Assembly (NCBI RefSeq): GCF_024586915.1
Contig: NZ_JANBVS010000012.1
Location: forward strand, 179,187-243,186
Length of the DNA stretch: 64,000 nt
Direction of reading: 5' to 3'
Source: Bradyrhizobium sp. SRS-191
Lineage (GTDB): Bacteria > Pseudomonadota > Alphaproteobacteria > Rhizobiales > Xanthobacteraceae
In this document: piece after piece, positions 34,478-42,889 of the stretch
Layout of the letters: the number at the start of each line of letters is the position of its first letter
How positions within the stretch are numbered: the stretch's first letter is position 1
Program-made: the position numbers and the translations under genes
The notes under the pieces: generated by a model
What the model saw: the letters and a program-made list of their open reading frames with translations, nothing else
Told to the model about the DNA's origin: nothing
Database searches by the model: none

Positions 34478-35293
34478 CTAGCCCGCCGCTGCCACGGAAT
34501 TGCCGGTGAAGGTGCGCGCCAGCGCCAGGATCAGCCAGGTCATCACGCCGAGCCCGACCGACAGCGCCGCCGAGGTGGCAAGGTTGCCGGCCAGCGTGAA
34601 CTCCGTGTAGATCAGCATCGGCAGCACGTCGATATTCGTCGCGAGCGTGAACGCCGTGCCGAAGGCACCCATCGCGGTCGCGAACGCGATGGCGCCCGAG
34701 GCCACCAGCGCAGGCGCCAGCGCCGGCAGCACGACGTCGCGCAGCACGGCCCAAGGGCTCGCGCCGAGCGAGCGGGCCGCCTCTTCCAGGCTCGGATCGA
34801 GCTTCTGTGCCGCAGCCATGATGGTGAGAATGACCCGCGGAATCGAGAAGTAGAGATAGCCCAGGAACAGACCATAGATCGAATAGGCGAACACGATCTT
34901 GTCGCCGAGCAGACGCGAGGAGACGTCGCCGATCGTGCCCTGCCGGCCGGCGAGCAGGATGATCATGAAGCCGATCACGACGCCGGGGAAAGCGAGCGGG
35001 AATGTCAGGATCGCGATCATGACAGCGCGGCCCGGGAAGCGATGCCGCTGCAGGAACAGGCCGGTGATCGTTGCAGCGATCAGCGTCGCGACCGTGGTTG
35101 CAGCAGCCAACAGCACCGTGTTCAGAAGCGTGGCGCGATAGCGCGGGTCGGCGATGATCGCGAGATATTCCGGCAGTCCACGCGGCCCTTCCGCGCCGGT
35201 GACGAGCAGATGCGCCATCGGCAGAACGAAGAAGGCGGCCGTCACGGCCGCCAAGGGCAACAGACACATCCAGACGAAGGATTTGTGCGACAT
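34478..35293 (-). CDS. ABC transporter permease, PhnU-like
   Basis: This 271-residue permease has six helices. The EAA loop reads EEAARSLGASPWAVLRDVVLPALAPALVASG, and the N-terminal LLPLAAVTAAFFVLPMAHLLVTGAEG is typical of PotB/PhnU-like proteins. It lies 51 bp after the binding-protein gene; a strong stem-loop occupies that gap. Confidence 0.88.
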   Translation of the reverse strand: MSHKSFVWMCLLPLAAVTAAFFVLPMAHLLVTGAEGPRGLPEYLAIIADPRYRATLLNTVLLAAATTVATLIAATITGLFLQRHRFPGRAVMIAILTFPLAFPGVVIGFMIILLAGRQGTIGDVSSRLLGDKIVFAYSIYGLFLGYLYFSIPRVILTIMAAAQKLDPSLEEAARSLGASPWAVLRDVVLPALAPALVASGAIAFATAMGAFGTAFTLATNIDVLPMLIYTEFTLAGNLATSAALSVGLGVMTWLILALARTFTGNSVAAAG

Positions 35294-35302
35294 GATCTCA
35301 AG

Positions 35303-35335
35303 CGTGCCCCGCCGACTTTCCGCCGGCGGGGCACG
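35303..35335. terminator. Stem-loop between binding-protein and permease genes
   Basis: CGTGCCCCGCCG (35303-35314) and CGGCGGGGCACG (35324-35335) pair perfectly over 12 bp with a 9-base loop. It sits between the binding-protein stop (35344) and the permease start (35293). It is placed to stabilise the binding-protein mRNA and reduce downstream expression, as in many ABC operons. Confidence 0.7.
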
Positions 35336-35343
35336 GGACTCCC

Positions 35344-36351
35344 TTAGCGGACTTCGGACAGATAGCGATCGACGAAGCCCTTCTGCGCGGCTTCCATGTC
35401 GCCCCAGTTCACGCTCTTGGCGCGAGCATAGTCGCTGTCAGGCAGGAACTTGGTCTTGACGGCCTCGGGCAGCTCGATCGGACGGGCGGGACGCAAGTAC
35501 GCATTGGTCCAGATCGCCTGGCCCTTGTCGGACAGCAGATAGTCGATCACCTTCTTCGCCTTGTCCTTGTCGGGCGCGTTCTTCACGAGACCGACGACGT
35601 AAGGAAACACCACCGAGCCTTCGCAGGGGATGACGAACTCGAAATTGCCCTTCTCGGTGTACTTGGCGCGATAGGCGTTGAAGTCGTAGTCGAACAGGAT
35701 CGGGATCTCACCAGATACCACGCGGGCATAGGACGTCTGCTTCGGAACGATCGGATCGTTCTTGCGCAGGTCCTTGAAGAAACCGAGAGCCGGATCGAAA
35801 TTCGACTGCGAGCCGCCGAGCGCGAGATTGACGGCGACGGCGCCGACATACCCCACGGCCGCCGAGCTCGGATCGAGATAGCCGACCATGCCCTTGTAGT
35901 CGGGCTTCAGCAGATCCTTCCAGCAGGCAGGAACGGGCTTGCCGCCGAGCGCATCCTTGTTCACGAACAGCCCGAGCGTGCCGGAATGGATCGTGGTCCA
36001 ATAGCCGTCCGCATCCTTCAGGCCGGCCGGGACCTGATCCCAATTGACCGGCTTGTAGGCTTCCAGCGCGTCCTGCGCCTTCGCCTTCATGCCGAAGGTC
36101 ACGCCGAAATAGCCGATATCACCGACCGGATTGGCCTTCTCGGCGAGGATCTGGGCCAGCGCCTGGCCGGAGTTCTTGTTGTCGTGCGGGATGTCGTAGC
36201 CGAGGTCGGTCTTGATCGCCTTGAGCATCGACGCCCAGTCGGCCCATTCCGGCGGACAATTGTAGCAGATGACGTCGGCGGCTTTGGCTTGCTGCGACGG
36301 CGCCAGAACGATCAGCGCGAGCAGCGCAAGAACGAGGCGGATGACCTTCAT
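35344..36351 (-). CDS. Periplasmic binding protein of the 2-aminoethylphosphonate-type ABC importer
   Basis: This 335-residue protein has a signal peptide (VIRLVLALLALIVLAPSQQAKA). Its mature domain is like extracellular solute-binding protein family 1 (ADVICYNCPPEWADWASMLKAI ... HDNKNSGQALAQILAEKANPVGDIGYFG). It ends with DYLLSDKGQAIWTNAYLRPARP, the closing pattern of Fe3+/AEP-type binding proteins. The ATG at 36351 is fixed by the signal peptide. It is the first gene of a five-gene operon including two permeases, an ATPase and a phosphodiesterase. The ligand is inferred from family and context. Confidence 0.88.
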   Translation of the reverse strand: MKVIRLVLALLALIVLAPSQQAKAADVICYNCPPEWADWASMLKAIKTDLGYDIPHDNKNSGQALAQILAEKANPVGDIGYFGVTFGMKAKAQDALEAYKPVNWDQVPAGLKDADGYWTTIHSGTLGLFVNKDALGGKPVPACWKDLLKPDYKGMVGYLDPSSAAVGYVGAVAVNLALGGSQSNFDPALGFFKDLRKNDPIVPKQTSYARVVSGEIPILFDYDFNAYRAKYTEKGNFEFVIPCEGSVVFPYVVGLVKNAPDKDKAKKVIDYLLSDKGQAIWTNAYLRPARPIELPEAVKTKFLPDSDYARAKSVNWGDMEAAQKGFVDRYLSEVR

Positions 36352-36506
36352 GAATGAAACTCCTGTGTCTGGCATCGCGGCCAGTTCCGGAGCCCCCTTA
36401 AGGCCGGCAGATGAAGGATTTGCGACAGCACGTGCAGCGCACACAGGCGCCTGCGCAGCCTGATCGTTTGCGCGCGAACGATCGCAACCTTCAGATGCCG
36501 ACGCGA

Positions 36507-37355
36507 TCAGGCGACGGCGCGGCGGCCGATGATGGCGAAGCGCAGCCTGTTCGAGATCCAGTCGATCGCGGCCACCGCCACCAGGATCATCAGGATCAGG
36601 AACGACACCTTCTGCCATTCCAGTACGCGGATCTGCTCGGCGAGCTGAAGCCCGATGCCGCCGGCGCCGACGATGCCGATGATCGTTGCCGAGCGGGTGT
36701 TGGACTCGATGAAGTAGAGCACCTGACCGGCAATGACAGGAAGGACCTGTGGCAGAAGGCCGAAGCGGATCTCATGCAGCGCATTGCCGCCCGCGGCGCG
36801 CACACCCTCGACCTGCTTGCGATCAGCACTCTCCATCGCCTCGGAGAACAGCTTGCCGAGCGCGCCGAAGTCCGACACTGCGATCGCGAGCACGCCCGCG
36901 AACGGGCCGAGGCCGACGACGTTGATCCAGACCAGCGCCCAGATCAGCGTGTCGACGCCGCGAATCGTATCGAACAGCCGGCGCACCGGAAAGCGGAAGA
37001 TCGCCGAGGGAATGACGTTGCGCGCTGCGAGCAGGCTGACCGGAAAGGCGGTGCAAGCAGCCAGCGTGGTGCCGAGCACCGCGATCGACAGCGTCTCGCC
37101 GAGCGCCTTGAGATAGATCGGCAGCGACGAGCCGGGATCGGGCGGCAGCATCAGGCGCGCGATCCAGCCGAGCTGGCTGAGCCCCGCCAGGATGCGCGAG
37201 GGCGAGAAATCCAGGTCGACGAGGCCGAAGATGAACACCGCGACCGCCAGCAGCAGCACCACGGGCGTCGCCAGCCGCGCCGACATCGGCCGGTTGAAGA
37301 TGTGCGGATAACGCTCGCGCAGCTGCGCCTGGTCCGGCGTCTCCTGGAAGCTCAT
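36507..37355 (-). CDS. phnE: Phosphonate ABC transporter permease PhnE2
   Basis: This 282-residue permease has six helices. The PhnE loop reads SEAMESADRKQVEGVRAAGGNALHEIRFGLLPQVLPVIAGQVLYFIESNTRSATIIGIVGAGGIG. The start overlaps the stop of the first phnE gene by four bases. Together with PhnE1, PhnC and PhnD it imports alkylphosphonates. A 155-bp stretch with no gene separates it from the next operon. Confidence 0.94.
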   Translation of the reverse strand: MSFQETPDQAQLRERYPHIFNRPMSARLATPVVLLLAVAVFIFGLVDLDFSPSRILAGLSQLGWIARLMLPPDPGSSLPIYLKALGETLSIAVLGTTLAACTAFPVSLLAARNVIPSAIFRFPVRRLFDTIRGVDTLIWALVWINVVGLGPFAGVLAIAVSDFGALGKLFSEAMESADRKQVEGVRAAGGNALHEIRFGLLPQVLPVIAGQVLYFIESNTRSATIIGIVGAGGIGLQLAEQIRVLEWQKVSFLILMILVAVAAIDWISNRLRFAIIGRRAVA

Positions 37356-38236
37356 GTCCGCGCCTCCGCGCCGAACAGCCGCCCGCGCAGCCAGCCGGTG
37401 CCGATGTCGATCAGGAACACCGTCACCACGATCATCACGAGAATGGCGCTGACGTCTGAATAATAGAATTTGCGGATCGCGACCACGAGCTCCTGGCCGA
37501 TACCGCCCGCGCCGACGAATCCCATGACCGAGGCCTCGCGGACGTTGATCTCGAAGCGCAGCAGCGTGTAGCTGGAGAAGCCGGCGATCACCTGCGGCAG
37601 CACGGCGAAGCGCATGCAGGACAGCCAGCTCGCGCCGGTGGCTCTGACACCTTCGACCGGCTTCATATCGGCATTCTCGACCACCTCGGAGAACAGCTTG
37701 CCGAGCGCACCGCTGGAATGCAGCGCAATTGCGAGCACACCAGCCACCGGGCCGAGACCGAAGGCGATGACGAAGATCAGCGCGAAGACGATGCCTGGGA
37801 CGGTGCGCGCAAATTCGAGTAGCCGGCGCACGGTGAACCGCACCCACGGCGCCGGCGAGGTGTTCTCGGCCGCCAGGAAATTGAGGCAGAACGCGACCAG
37901 CATGCCTGCGAGCGTACCGACATAGCTGATGAGCAGCGTCTCACCGAGCAGCTTGATCCATTTCTTGAAACCCCAGAACCATTCGGGAATGTTGGTCCAG
38001 ACGCGGTGACCGTCGTCGAGCGTGAAGATGCGATCGAAATAGCTGACGAAATTGCCGAAATACGTGAATAGCGTCGTCAGATTGACCTCGGCGCCTACGG
38101 CAGCAACGAGGAGAACGCCCAGGAACACCATCGCCGAGAGCGCCAATCGCAAACGACGGCGGGAGACGGCCCGGCGATACGCGTCGTTCAACGCATCGAG
38201 CTGCTGGCTCGGCAAGATCGAAACGGCGACCGCCAT
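37352..38236 (-). CDS. phnE: Phosphonate ABC transporter permease PhnE1
   Basis: This 294-residue permease is parallel to PhnE2, with the loop FSEVVENADMKPVEGVRATGASWLSCMRFAVLPQVIAGFSSYTLLRFEINVREASVMGFVGAGGIG. The two differ enough to form a heterodimer. Upstream lies a stem-loop separating it from phnD. It is the larger of the two permeases, with an N-terminal extension of about 50 residues. Confidence 0.94.
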   Translation of the reverse strand: MAVAVSILPSQQLDALNDAYRRAVSRRRLRLALSAMVFLGVLLVAAVGAEVNLTTLFTYFGNFVSYFDRIFTLDDGHRVWTNIPEWFWGFKKWIKLLGETLLISYVGTLAGMLVAFCLNFLAAENTSPAPWVRFTVRRLLEFARTVPGIVFALIFVIAFGLGPVAGVLAIALHSSGALGKLFSEVVENADMKPVEGVRATGASWLSCMRFAVLPQVIAGFSSYTLLRFEINVREASVMGFVGAGGIGQELVVAIRKFYYSDVSAILVMIVVTVFLIDIGTGWLRGRLFGAEART

Positions 38237-38283
38237 CGGATTCGTGCTGCTCTCGTTCTGATCAATTTCGGATGTTGGTCAAG

Positions 38284-38317
38284 GCGAGAGCCGAGTCATG
38301 CCCGACCCGGCTCTCGC
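38284..38317. terminator. Stem-loop between phnD and phnE1
   Basis: GCGAGAGCCG (38284-38293) and CGGCTCTCGC (38308-38317) pair perfectly over 10 bp with a 14-base loop. It lies just after the phnD stop. Like the stem at 35303, it would allow more binding protein than permease from one transcript. Confidence 0.65.
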
Positions 38318-38333
38318 TTGGATGTGGCGTCGA

Positions 38334-39266
38334 TCAGGACGCCTTCTTGCGCAGGCTGTCGACGAACTTGATCAGGTCGATCGTGCCGTCCCAATCCTTG
38401 GTCGTGGCCGGATGGAAGCCCTTCTTCTGGCCGTCGGACAGACGGTCGAACGCCGCCTTGTCCTTGGTCGGAGCTTCGAAGAACGCCTTGGCGATCGCTT
38501 CCTTCAGATCGGCTGGCAGATCCGAATTATAGGCATAGGGACCGTTGATGATCGGGGCCGACTTATGGATGATGCGGAAGTCGTCCTTCTTCATCGGCGA
38601 GCCGTCGGCGTTCTTCAGCATGCCCTTGGTGAGCATCTGCGCCAAGGTCGAGTCGTTGTCGCTGGTCCACTGGTTGGCCGCGACGTCGACGGTGCCCTGG
38701 GCCAGCGCGAGAATCGCGTTCTCGTGGCTGCCGGCGAAGACCACCTTGCCGAAATAGGTCTCGGCGTCGGTCACGCCCATTTTGTTGAGCTCGAACCGCG
38801 GAACGTTGTTGCCGGAGGTCGAGTTCGGATCGACCAGGCCGAGATTCTTGCCCTTGAGATCCTCGACCTTCTTGTAGGCGCTGTTGGCCTTGACGAAGAA
38901 CACCGAGTAGTAGCCGGTGCTGCCGTCCGAATTGATGTCGTTGGCGAAGGCATCGATCTTGACGCCGGTCAGACGCGCACGGGCGAACGAGGCCGAGCCG
39001 TAGCTTGCGATGTGGATGTTGCCGGCGCGCTGGCCTTCGATCACAGCCGCGTAGTCGTTGGCGATGCGGAGAGTCACCTTGGTGCCGAGCTCCTTCGACA
39101 GATAGTTGACGAACGGCGTCCAGCGCTCGGTCACGCCGGAGGCGTTCTCGGCCGGGATCACGGCAAAGGTCAGTTCAGGATACTTCGCCTTCCAATCCTC
39201 GGCGGACGCCGAGCCGGCGAAGCCAAGCGCGGCAATGCCGGCCAGAATGATGCGACGATTGATCAT
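38334..39266 (-). CDS. phnD: Phosphonate-binding protein PhnD
   Basis: This 310-residue protein has a signal peptide (IILAGIAALGFAGSASA). A PhnD-type domain follows: TFAVIPAENASGVTERWTPFVNYLSKELGTKVTLRIANDYAAVIEGQRAGNIHIASYG, then NQWTSDNDSTLAQM. PhnD binds phosphonates such as 2-aminoethylphosphonate in the periplasm. The ATG at 39266 matches the signal peptide start. It is second in the phnCDE1E2 operon. Confidence 0.95.
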   Translation of the reverse strand: MINRRIILAGIAALGFAGSASAEDWKAKYPELTFAVIPAENASGVTERWTPFVNYLSKELGTKVTLRIANDYAAVIEGQRAGNIHIASYGSASFARARLTGVKIDAFANDINSDGSTGYYSVFFVKANSAYKKVEDLKGKNLGLVDPNSTSGNNVPRFELNKMGVTDAETYFGKVVFAGSHENAILALAQGTVDVAANQWTSDNDSTLAQMLTKGMLKNADGSPMKKDDFRIIHKSAPIINGPYAYNSDLPADLKEAIAKAFFEAPTKDKAAFDRLSDGQKKGFHPATTKDWDGTIDLIKFVDSLRKKAS

Positions 39267-39341
39267 GGCAAATCCTCTTTGTTGGGTCATGCAGTCAGGC
39301 CGCCGCGGCGAGCGCCGGCCGAAAAGTGCGTTACTCACGCC

Positions 39342-40151
39342 TCAGGCCACGGCAGCTTCGCCGAAGGCCGGAACGGTTGCAGGGAGCACCGGACGGACGG
39401 CGTCCATGACGTCGTCGGCTTCCAGGTCGTAAAGCTCGCGCGCGATCTGCGCGGTGAGCGCCGCCGGCACGTCATCGAACACGACGCGCCCCTGAGCCAT
39501 GCCGATCAGGCGGTCGCAATAGCTGCGAGCGAGATCGAGCGAATGCAGGTTGCAGACCACGGTGATCCCGAAATGCTTGTTGATGCGCAGCAGCGCATCC
39601 ATCACGATCTTGGTGTTGCGCGGATCGAGCGAGGCGATCGGCTCGTCGGCGAGGATGATCTCGGGGTTCTGCACCAGCGCACGGGCGATCGCCACGCGCT
39701 GCTGCTGGCCGCCGGAGAGCTGGTCCGCGCGCTGCGCGGCGAGCGAGGCCATGTCGAACTGCTCGAGCGCGGACAGCGCCATCGCGACATCTTCCGCCGG
39801 CCACAGCTGCGCCAGCGATCGCCAGGACGGGACTTCGGCGAGGCGGCCCATCAGCACGTTGGTGAGAACGTCGAGCCGGCCGACCAGATTGAACTGCTGG
39901 AAGATCATCGCCGAGCGGGCACGCCATGTCCGCAGATCGCGGCCGCGCAGCGCCGTCACGTCGAGATCCTTGAAAAGAACTTGCCCGGAGCTGATCGGAC
40001 TGAGCCGGTTGATCGAGCGCAGCAGGGTCGATTTGCCGGCACCGGAGCGTCCGATCACGCCGACGAAGCTGCCGGGCGCCACCGAGAAGGACGCATTGTC
40101 GACCGCGGCTTTCGCGCCGAAACGGCACGTCAGACCATTGACCACCAGCAT
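39342..40151 (-). CDS. phnC: Phosphonate ABC transporter ATPase PhnC
   Basis: This 269-residue ATPase has Walker A GRSGAGKSTLLRSINRL, signature QLSGGQQQRVAIARAL, Walker B PEIILADEPIASLDP and the PhnC-specific FQQFNLVGRLDVLTNVLMGRL. It is first in the phnCDE operon, with a Pho box about 47 bp upstream. The gap to phnD is 75 bp. Confidence 0.95.
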   Translation of the reverse strand: MLVVNGLTCRFGAKAAVDNASFSVAPGSFVGVIGRSGAGKSTLLRSINRLSPISSGQVLFKDLDVTALRGRDLRTWRARSAMIFQQFNLVGRLDVLTNVLMGRLAEVPSWRSLAQLWPAEDVAMALSALEQFDMASLAAQRADQLSGGQQQRVAIARALVQNPEIILADEPIASLDPRNTKIVMDALLRINKHFGITVVCNLHSLDLARSYCDRLIGMAQGRVVFDDVPAALTAQIARELYDLEADDVMDAVRPVLPATVPAFGEAAVA

Positions 40152-40197
40152 GGAATTCTCCAGACGCCTCGCTTTGCCCTACCGCTAGCGTTTGGAT

Positions 40198-40215
40198 TCA
40201 ACAGTTATGTGACAG
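40198..40215 (-). promoter_or_regulatory. Pho box of the phnCDE operon
   Basis: On the minus strand, CTGTCAC, four bases, and CTGTTGA form a direct repeat with 11-bp periodicity, close to the PhoB consensus. It is 47 bp upstream of phnC, the usual distance for PhoB activation. Confidence 0.75.
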
Positions 40216-40266
40216 CCCGTTGATGCCGCCTCGCTCATCCACATCGGCAGCCGTCGCGTCATTCAC

Positions 40267-40284
40267 ACGTCACGCAACTGTCAT
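40267..40284 (+). promoter_or_regulatory. Pho box of the acyltransferase-phnM2-DUF1045 operon
   Basis: ACGTCAC, GCAA, and CTGTCAT (40278-40284) form two half-sites with GTCA at an 11-bp interval. It lies 50 bp upstream of the acyltransferase ATG at 40334, on the opposite side of the divergent promoter region from the phnC Pho box. Confidence 0.7.
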
Positions 40285-40333
40285 GATGAGCGCCCTACAG
40301 GTTCTGTTTGACCTTCAGGGAATAGAGAAACAC

Positions 40334-40996
40334 ATGGCCGGCAAATCGCTTTCCGTCGATCCTACCATCGATCCCAGCGCCAAGCTCCACGAGACCAGCC
40401 TCGGCGCCTATTGCGAAGTCGGCGCCCGCACCATCCTCCACGAGGTGACGATGGGCGACTACTCCTACGTCGTCAACGACGCCCAGATCACCTACACGAC
40501 GATCGGCAAGTTCTGCTCGATCGCCGCGATGACCCGCATCAATCCGGGCAATCACCCGATGCATCGGGCGACGCAGGCCCACTTCACCTATCGGGCCAGC
40601 GCCTATTTCCCGGGCGAGGCTGACGATGCGGCGTTCTTCGCCTGGCGCAGGCAGCATCACGTCGCGATCGGTCATGACGTGTGGATCGGCCATGGCGCGA
40701 TCGTGCTGCCGGGACGAAACATCGGCACCGGCGCAGTGGTTGCGGCCGGCGCGATCGTCACCAAGGACGTGCCGGCCTACACGATCGTCGCCGGCAATCC
40801 CGCCCGGATCATCAAGCGGCGCTTTCCGATCGAGGTCGAGCAGCGTCTCGTCAATCTGGCGTGGTGGGACTGGGATCACGACACGCTGCGCGCGGCGCTG
40901 CCGGATTTCCGGCAACTCGAGATCGGCGCATTCCTGGACAAATACGAGGCGGCTCTCGACGGCGGACGCCAGTTGCGGCAGAGTGCCGCGCGATGA
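40334..40996 (+). CDS. Phosphonate-associated hexapeptide-repeat acyltransferase
   Basis: This 220-residue protein has a left-handed beta-helix (hexapeptide repeats from VDPTIDPSAKLHETSLGAYCEVGARTILHEV to IGTGAVVAAGAIVTKDVPAYTIVAGNPARIIKRRF). It resembles the phosphonate-operon transferase family related to chloramphenicol/virginiamycin acetyltransferases, with the likely catalytic His in NPGNHPMHRA. It may acetylate aminoalkylphosphonates, as PhnO does in E. coli, but this is inference. Pho box upstream; its stop overlaps phnM2 by four bases. Confidence 0.88.
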   Translation: MAGKSLSVDPTIDPSAKLHETSLGAYCEVGARTILHEVTMGDYSYVVNDAQITYTTIGKFCSIAAMTRINPGNHPMHRATQAHFTYRASAYFPGEADDAAFFAWRRQHHVAIGHDVWIGHGAIVLPGRNIGTGAVVAAGAIVTKDVPAYTIVAGNPARIIKRRFPIEVEQRLVNLAWWDWDHDTLRAALPDFRQLEIGAFLDKYEAALDGGRQLRQSAAR

Positions 40997-42180
40997 CCGA
41001 CATTTCCATCTCCTCCGGCCGCTGCCTGATCGGCTCCGAGCTCGTTGACACCCCCCTGACCTTGTCCGCAGACGTGATCGACCGGCTGGATGCCCCGACC
41101 CGTGGTGCAGCCCTGGAGCTCGACGCGGCCGGCCTCACCGTGCTGCCCGGCATCGTCGACATCCATGGCGATGCGTTCGAGCGGCAGATGATGCCGCGGG
41201 CCGGCGTAGATTTCCCGATCGACGTGGCCCTTGTCGACAGCGACCGCCAAGCCGTCAGCAACGGCATCACCACGGTGTTCCACGCGACCACCTGGTCGTG
41301 GGAGCCCGGCCTGCGCAGTGCCGGCAATGCGCGCCAGCTGCTGGAGGCGATCGAAGGCCTGCGCCCGCGGCTCGCGGCGGACACCCGTTTTCATCTCCGC
41401 CATGAGACCTACAATCTCGACGACGAGGATGAGATCCGCCAGTTGCTCACAGCGCGGCGCATCGACCTGTTCGCCTTCAACGACCATATGGATTCGACGG
41501 TTGCGAGCCTCGATAAGCCGCACAAGCGCCAACGCATGGTCGATCGCACCGGGCTTTCCGGCGACACGTTCGATCGCCTCGTCGCTCGCATTGTGACCCG
41601 CGCCGATGCGGTCCCGGCGTCGATCGCCCGCCTGGCGGAGACCGCGCGCAAGGCCGGCGTCCGCATGCTGTCGCACGACGATGAGAGCCCGGAGATGCGC
41701 CGGGCGTTTCGCGCACAGGGCGTCGGGATCGCCGAGTTTCCGGTCAATGAGGAAACGGCGCGAGAGGCCGCGGCAGGCGGCGACGCCATCGTATTCGGCG
41801 CGCCGAACGTGGTGCGCGGCGGCAGCCATACCGGCTGGACCAAGGCCAGCGACATGATCGCCAAGGGACTGTGCTCGGTGCTGGCGTCCGACTATTACTA
41901 TCCAGCGCCCCTGCTCGCGGCCTATCGTCTCGTCGCCGACGGCATTCTGCCGCTGGCCCAGGCCTGGAGCCTGATCTCGGCCGGCCCCGCGCAGGCGGCA
42001 GGCCTGTCGGATCGCGGCGCGCTCGCGCCCGGTCAGCGCGCGGATATCATCCTCGTCGATGACAGCGCGCCGCTACGGCCGCGCATCGTCGCTGTGATCG
42101 CGGCCGGCCGCCTGGTCCACCTCACGGAAGCCGATCGTCTCAGCACTCACGCGGCGCAGCGCGCCGCGGCGGCGGAGTGA
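40993..42180 (+). CDS. phnM: Second PhnM-type amidohydrolase (phnM2)
   Basis: This 395-residue protein is a PhnM homolog with VLPGIVDIHGDAFERQMMPR (HxDxxE), LFAFNDHMDST, MLSHDDESPEMRRAF and VFGAPNVVRGGSHTGW followed by LASDYYYPAPL. Metal-binding residues appear conserved. It differs clearly from the PhnM at 25184 (for instance GVDFPIDVALVDSDRQAVSNGITTVFHAT instead of the corresponding stretch). The operon gives it a Pho box. It may act on the same nucleotide intermediate or a variant ribose phosphonate. Confidence 0.92.
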   Translation: MTDISISSGRCLIGSELVDTPLTLSADVIDRLDAPTRGAALELDAAGLTVLPGIVDIHGDAFERQMMPRAGVDFPIDVALVDSDRQAVSNGITTVFHATTWSWEPGLRSAGNARQLLEAIEGLRPRLAADTRFHLRHETYNLDDEDEIRQLLTARRIDLFAFNDHMDSTVASLDKPHKRQRMVDRTGLSGDTFDRLVARIVTRADAVPASIARLAETARKAGVRMLSHDDESPEMRRAFRAQGVGIAEFPVNEETAREAAAGGDAIVFGAPNVVRGGSHTGWTKASDMIAKGLCSVLASDYYYPAPLLAAYRLVADGILPLAQAWSLISAGPAQAAGLSDRGALAPGQRADIILVDDSAPLRPRIVAVIAAGRLVHLTEADRLSTHAAQRAAAAE

Positions 42181-42887
42181 CGACGGTGGCCTCCTTCCCG
42201 CGCTACGCCATCTACTACGCGCCGGCAGCGGACACGGCGCTCTCCGTTTTTGGTGCCGATCTCCTCGGCTATGACGCTTGGACCGGAAACGAGCGGCGTT
42301 TTCCACGAGACATCCTCGACATCGGACCTGATTGGGCCGAGCTCACTGCCGACGCCCGCAAATACGGCTTCCATGCCACGCTGAAGGCACCGTTTCCGCT
42401 GAACGATTCACGGAACGAAGCTGAGCTCACCGCCGCTTGCGCAGCTTTCGCTGCGACACCCCGGCCCGTGCCGATCATCCGTCCCGTCGTCGATGCCATC
42501 AGCGGCTTCATCGCGGTGATACCCGGCGAAGCATCCGCGGAGCTACAACAACTCGCCGCGGCCTGTGTCGCGACGTTTGATCCGTTTCGGGCGCCGATGA
42601 GCGTAGCGGACCGCGCCCGGCGCAAGCCGGAGCTGCTGACGCCGCGCCAGCGCGATCATCTCGACCGCTGGGGTTATCCCTACGTCATGGAAGATTTCCG
42701 CTTCCACATGACGCTGACCTGCCGGCTGTCCGACGAGCGGCGCCCGTCTGTTCTTGCGATGCTGCAAGACCGCTTCGCAGGCCTCGATCTCTCCAAGCTC
42801 GCCATCGACCGTATCGCATTATTCCGACAATCCAGCGCGACGAGCCGCTTCAGCATCGTCCACAGCTGGCCGATCACCGGAAGCTGA
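42177..42887 (+). CDS. DUF1045 phosphonate-operon protein, 2H phosphoesterase
   Basis: This 236-residue protein has two H-x-T motifs: His66-Ala-Thr68 in YGFHATLKAPF and His177-Met-Thr179 in FRFHMTLTCRL. They are about 110 residues apart, which defines the 2H phosphoesterase fold. Family members are annotated as phosphonate-operon protein of unknown function. Such folds open cyclic phosphates, so a role on the cyclic ribose phosphate product of C-P lyase is plausible; no phnP occurs in the window. The start GTG overlaps the phnM2 stop. Confidence 0.88.
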   Translation: MTTVASFPRYAIYYAPAADTALSVFGADLLGYDAWTGNERRFPRDILDIGPDWAELTADARKYGFHATLKAPFPLNDSRNEAELTAACAAFAATPRPVPIIRPVVDAISGFIAVIPGEASAELQQLAAACVATFDPFRAPMSVADRARRKPELLTPRQRDHLDRWGYPYVMEDFRFHMTLTCRLSDERRPSVLAMLQDRFAGLDLSKLAIDRIALFRQSSATSRFSIVHSWPITGS

Positions 42888-42889
42888 GG

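Noticed and set aside
36455..36500. GATCGTT...AACGATC hairpin after phnE2
   Set aside because: Only 7 bp with no T-run on the minus strand; too weak to call as a terminator.
38298..40223. Very long open frame (641 codons) opposite phnD and phnC
   Set aside because: The protein is Arg/His/Gly-rich with no recognisable domain, and it lies opposite two certain phn genes. It reflects GC-rich codon bias.
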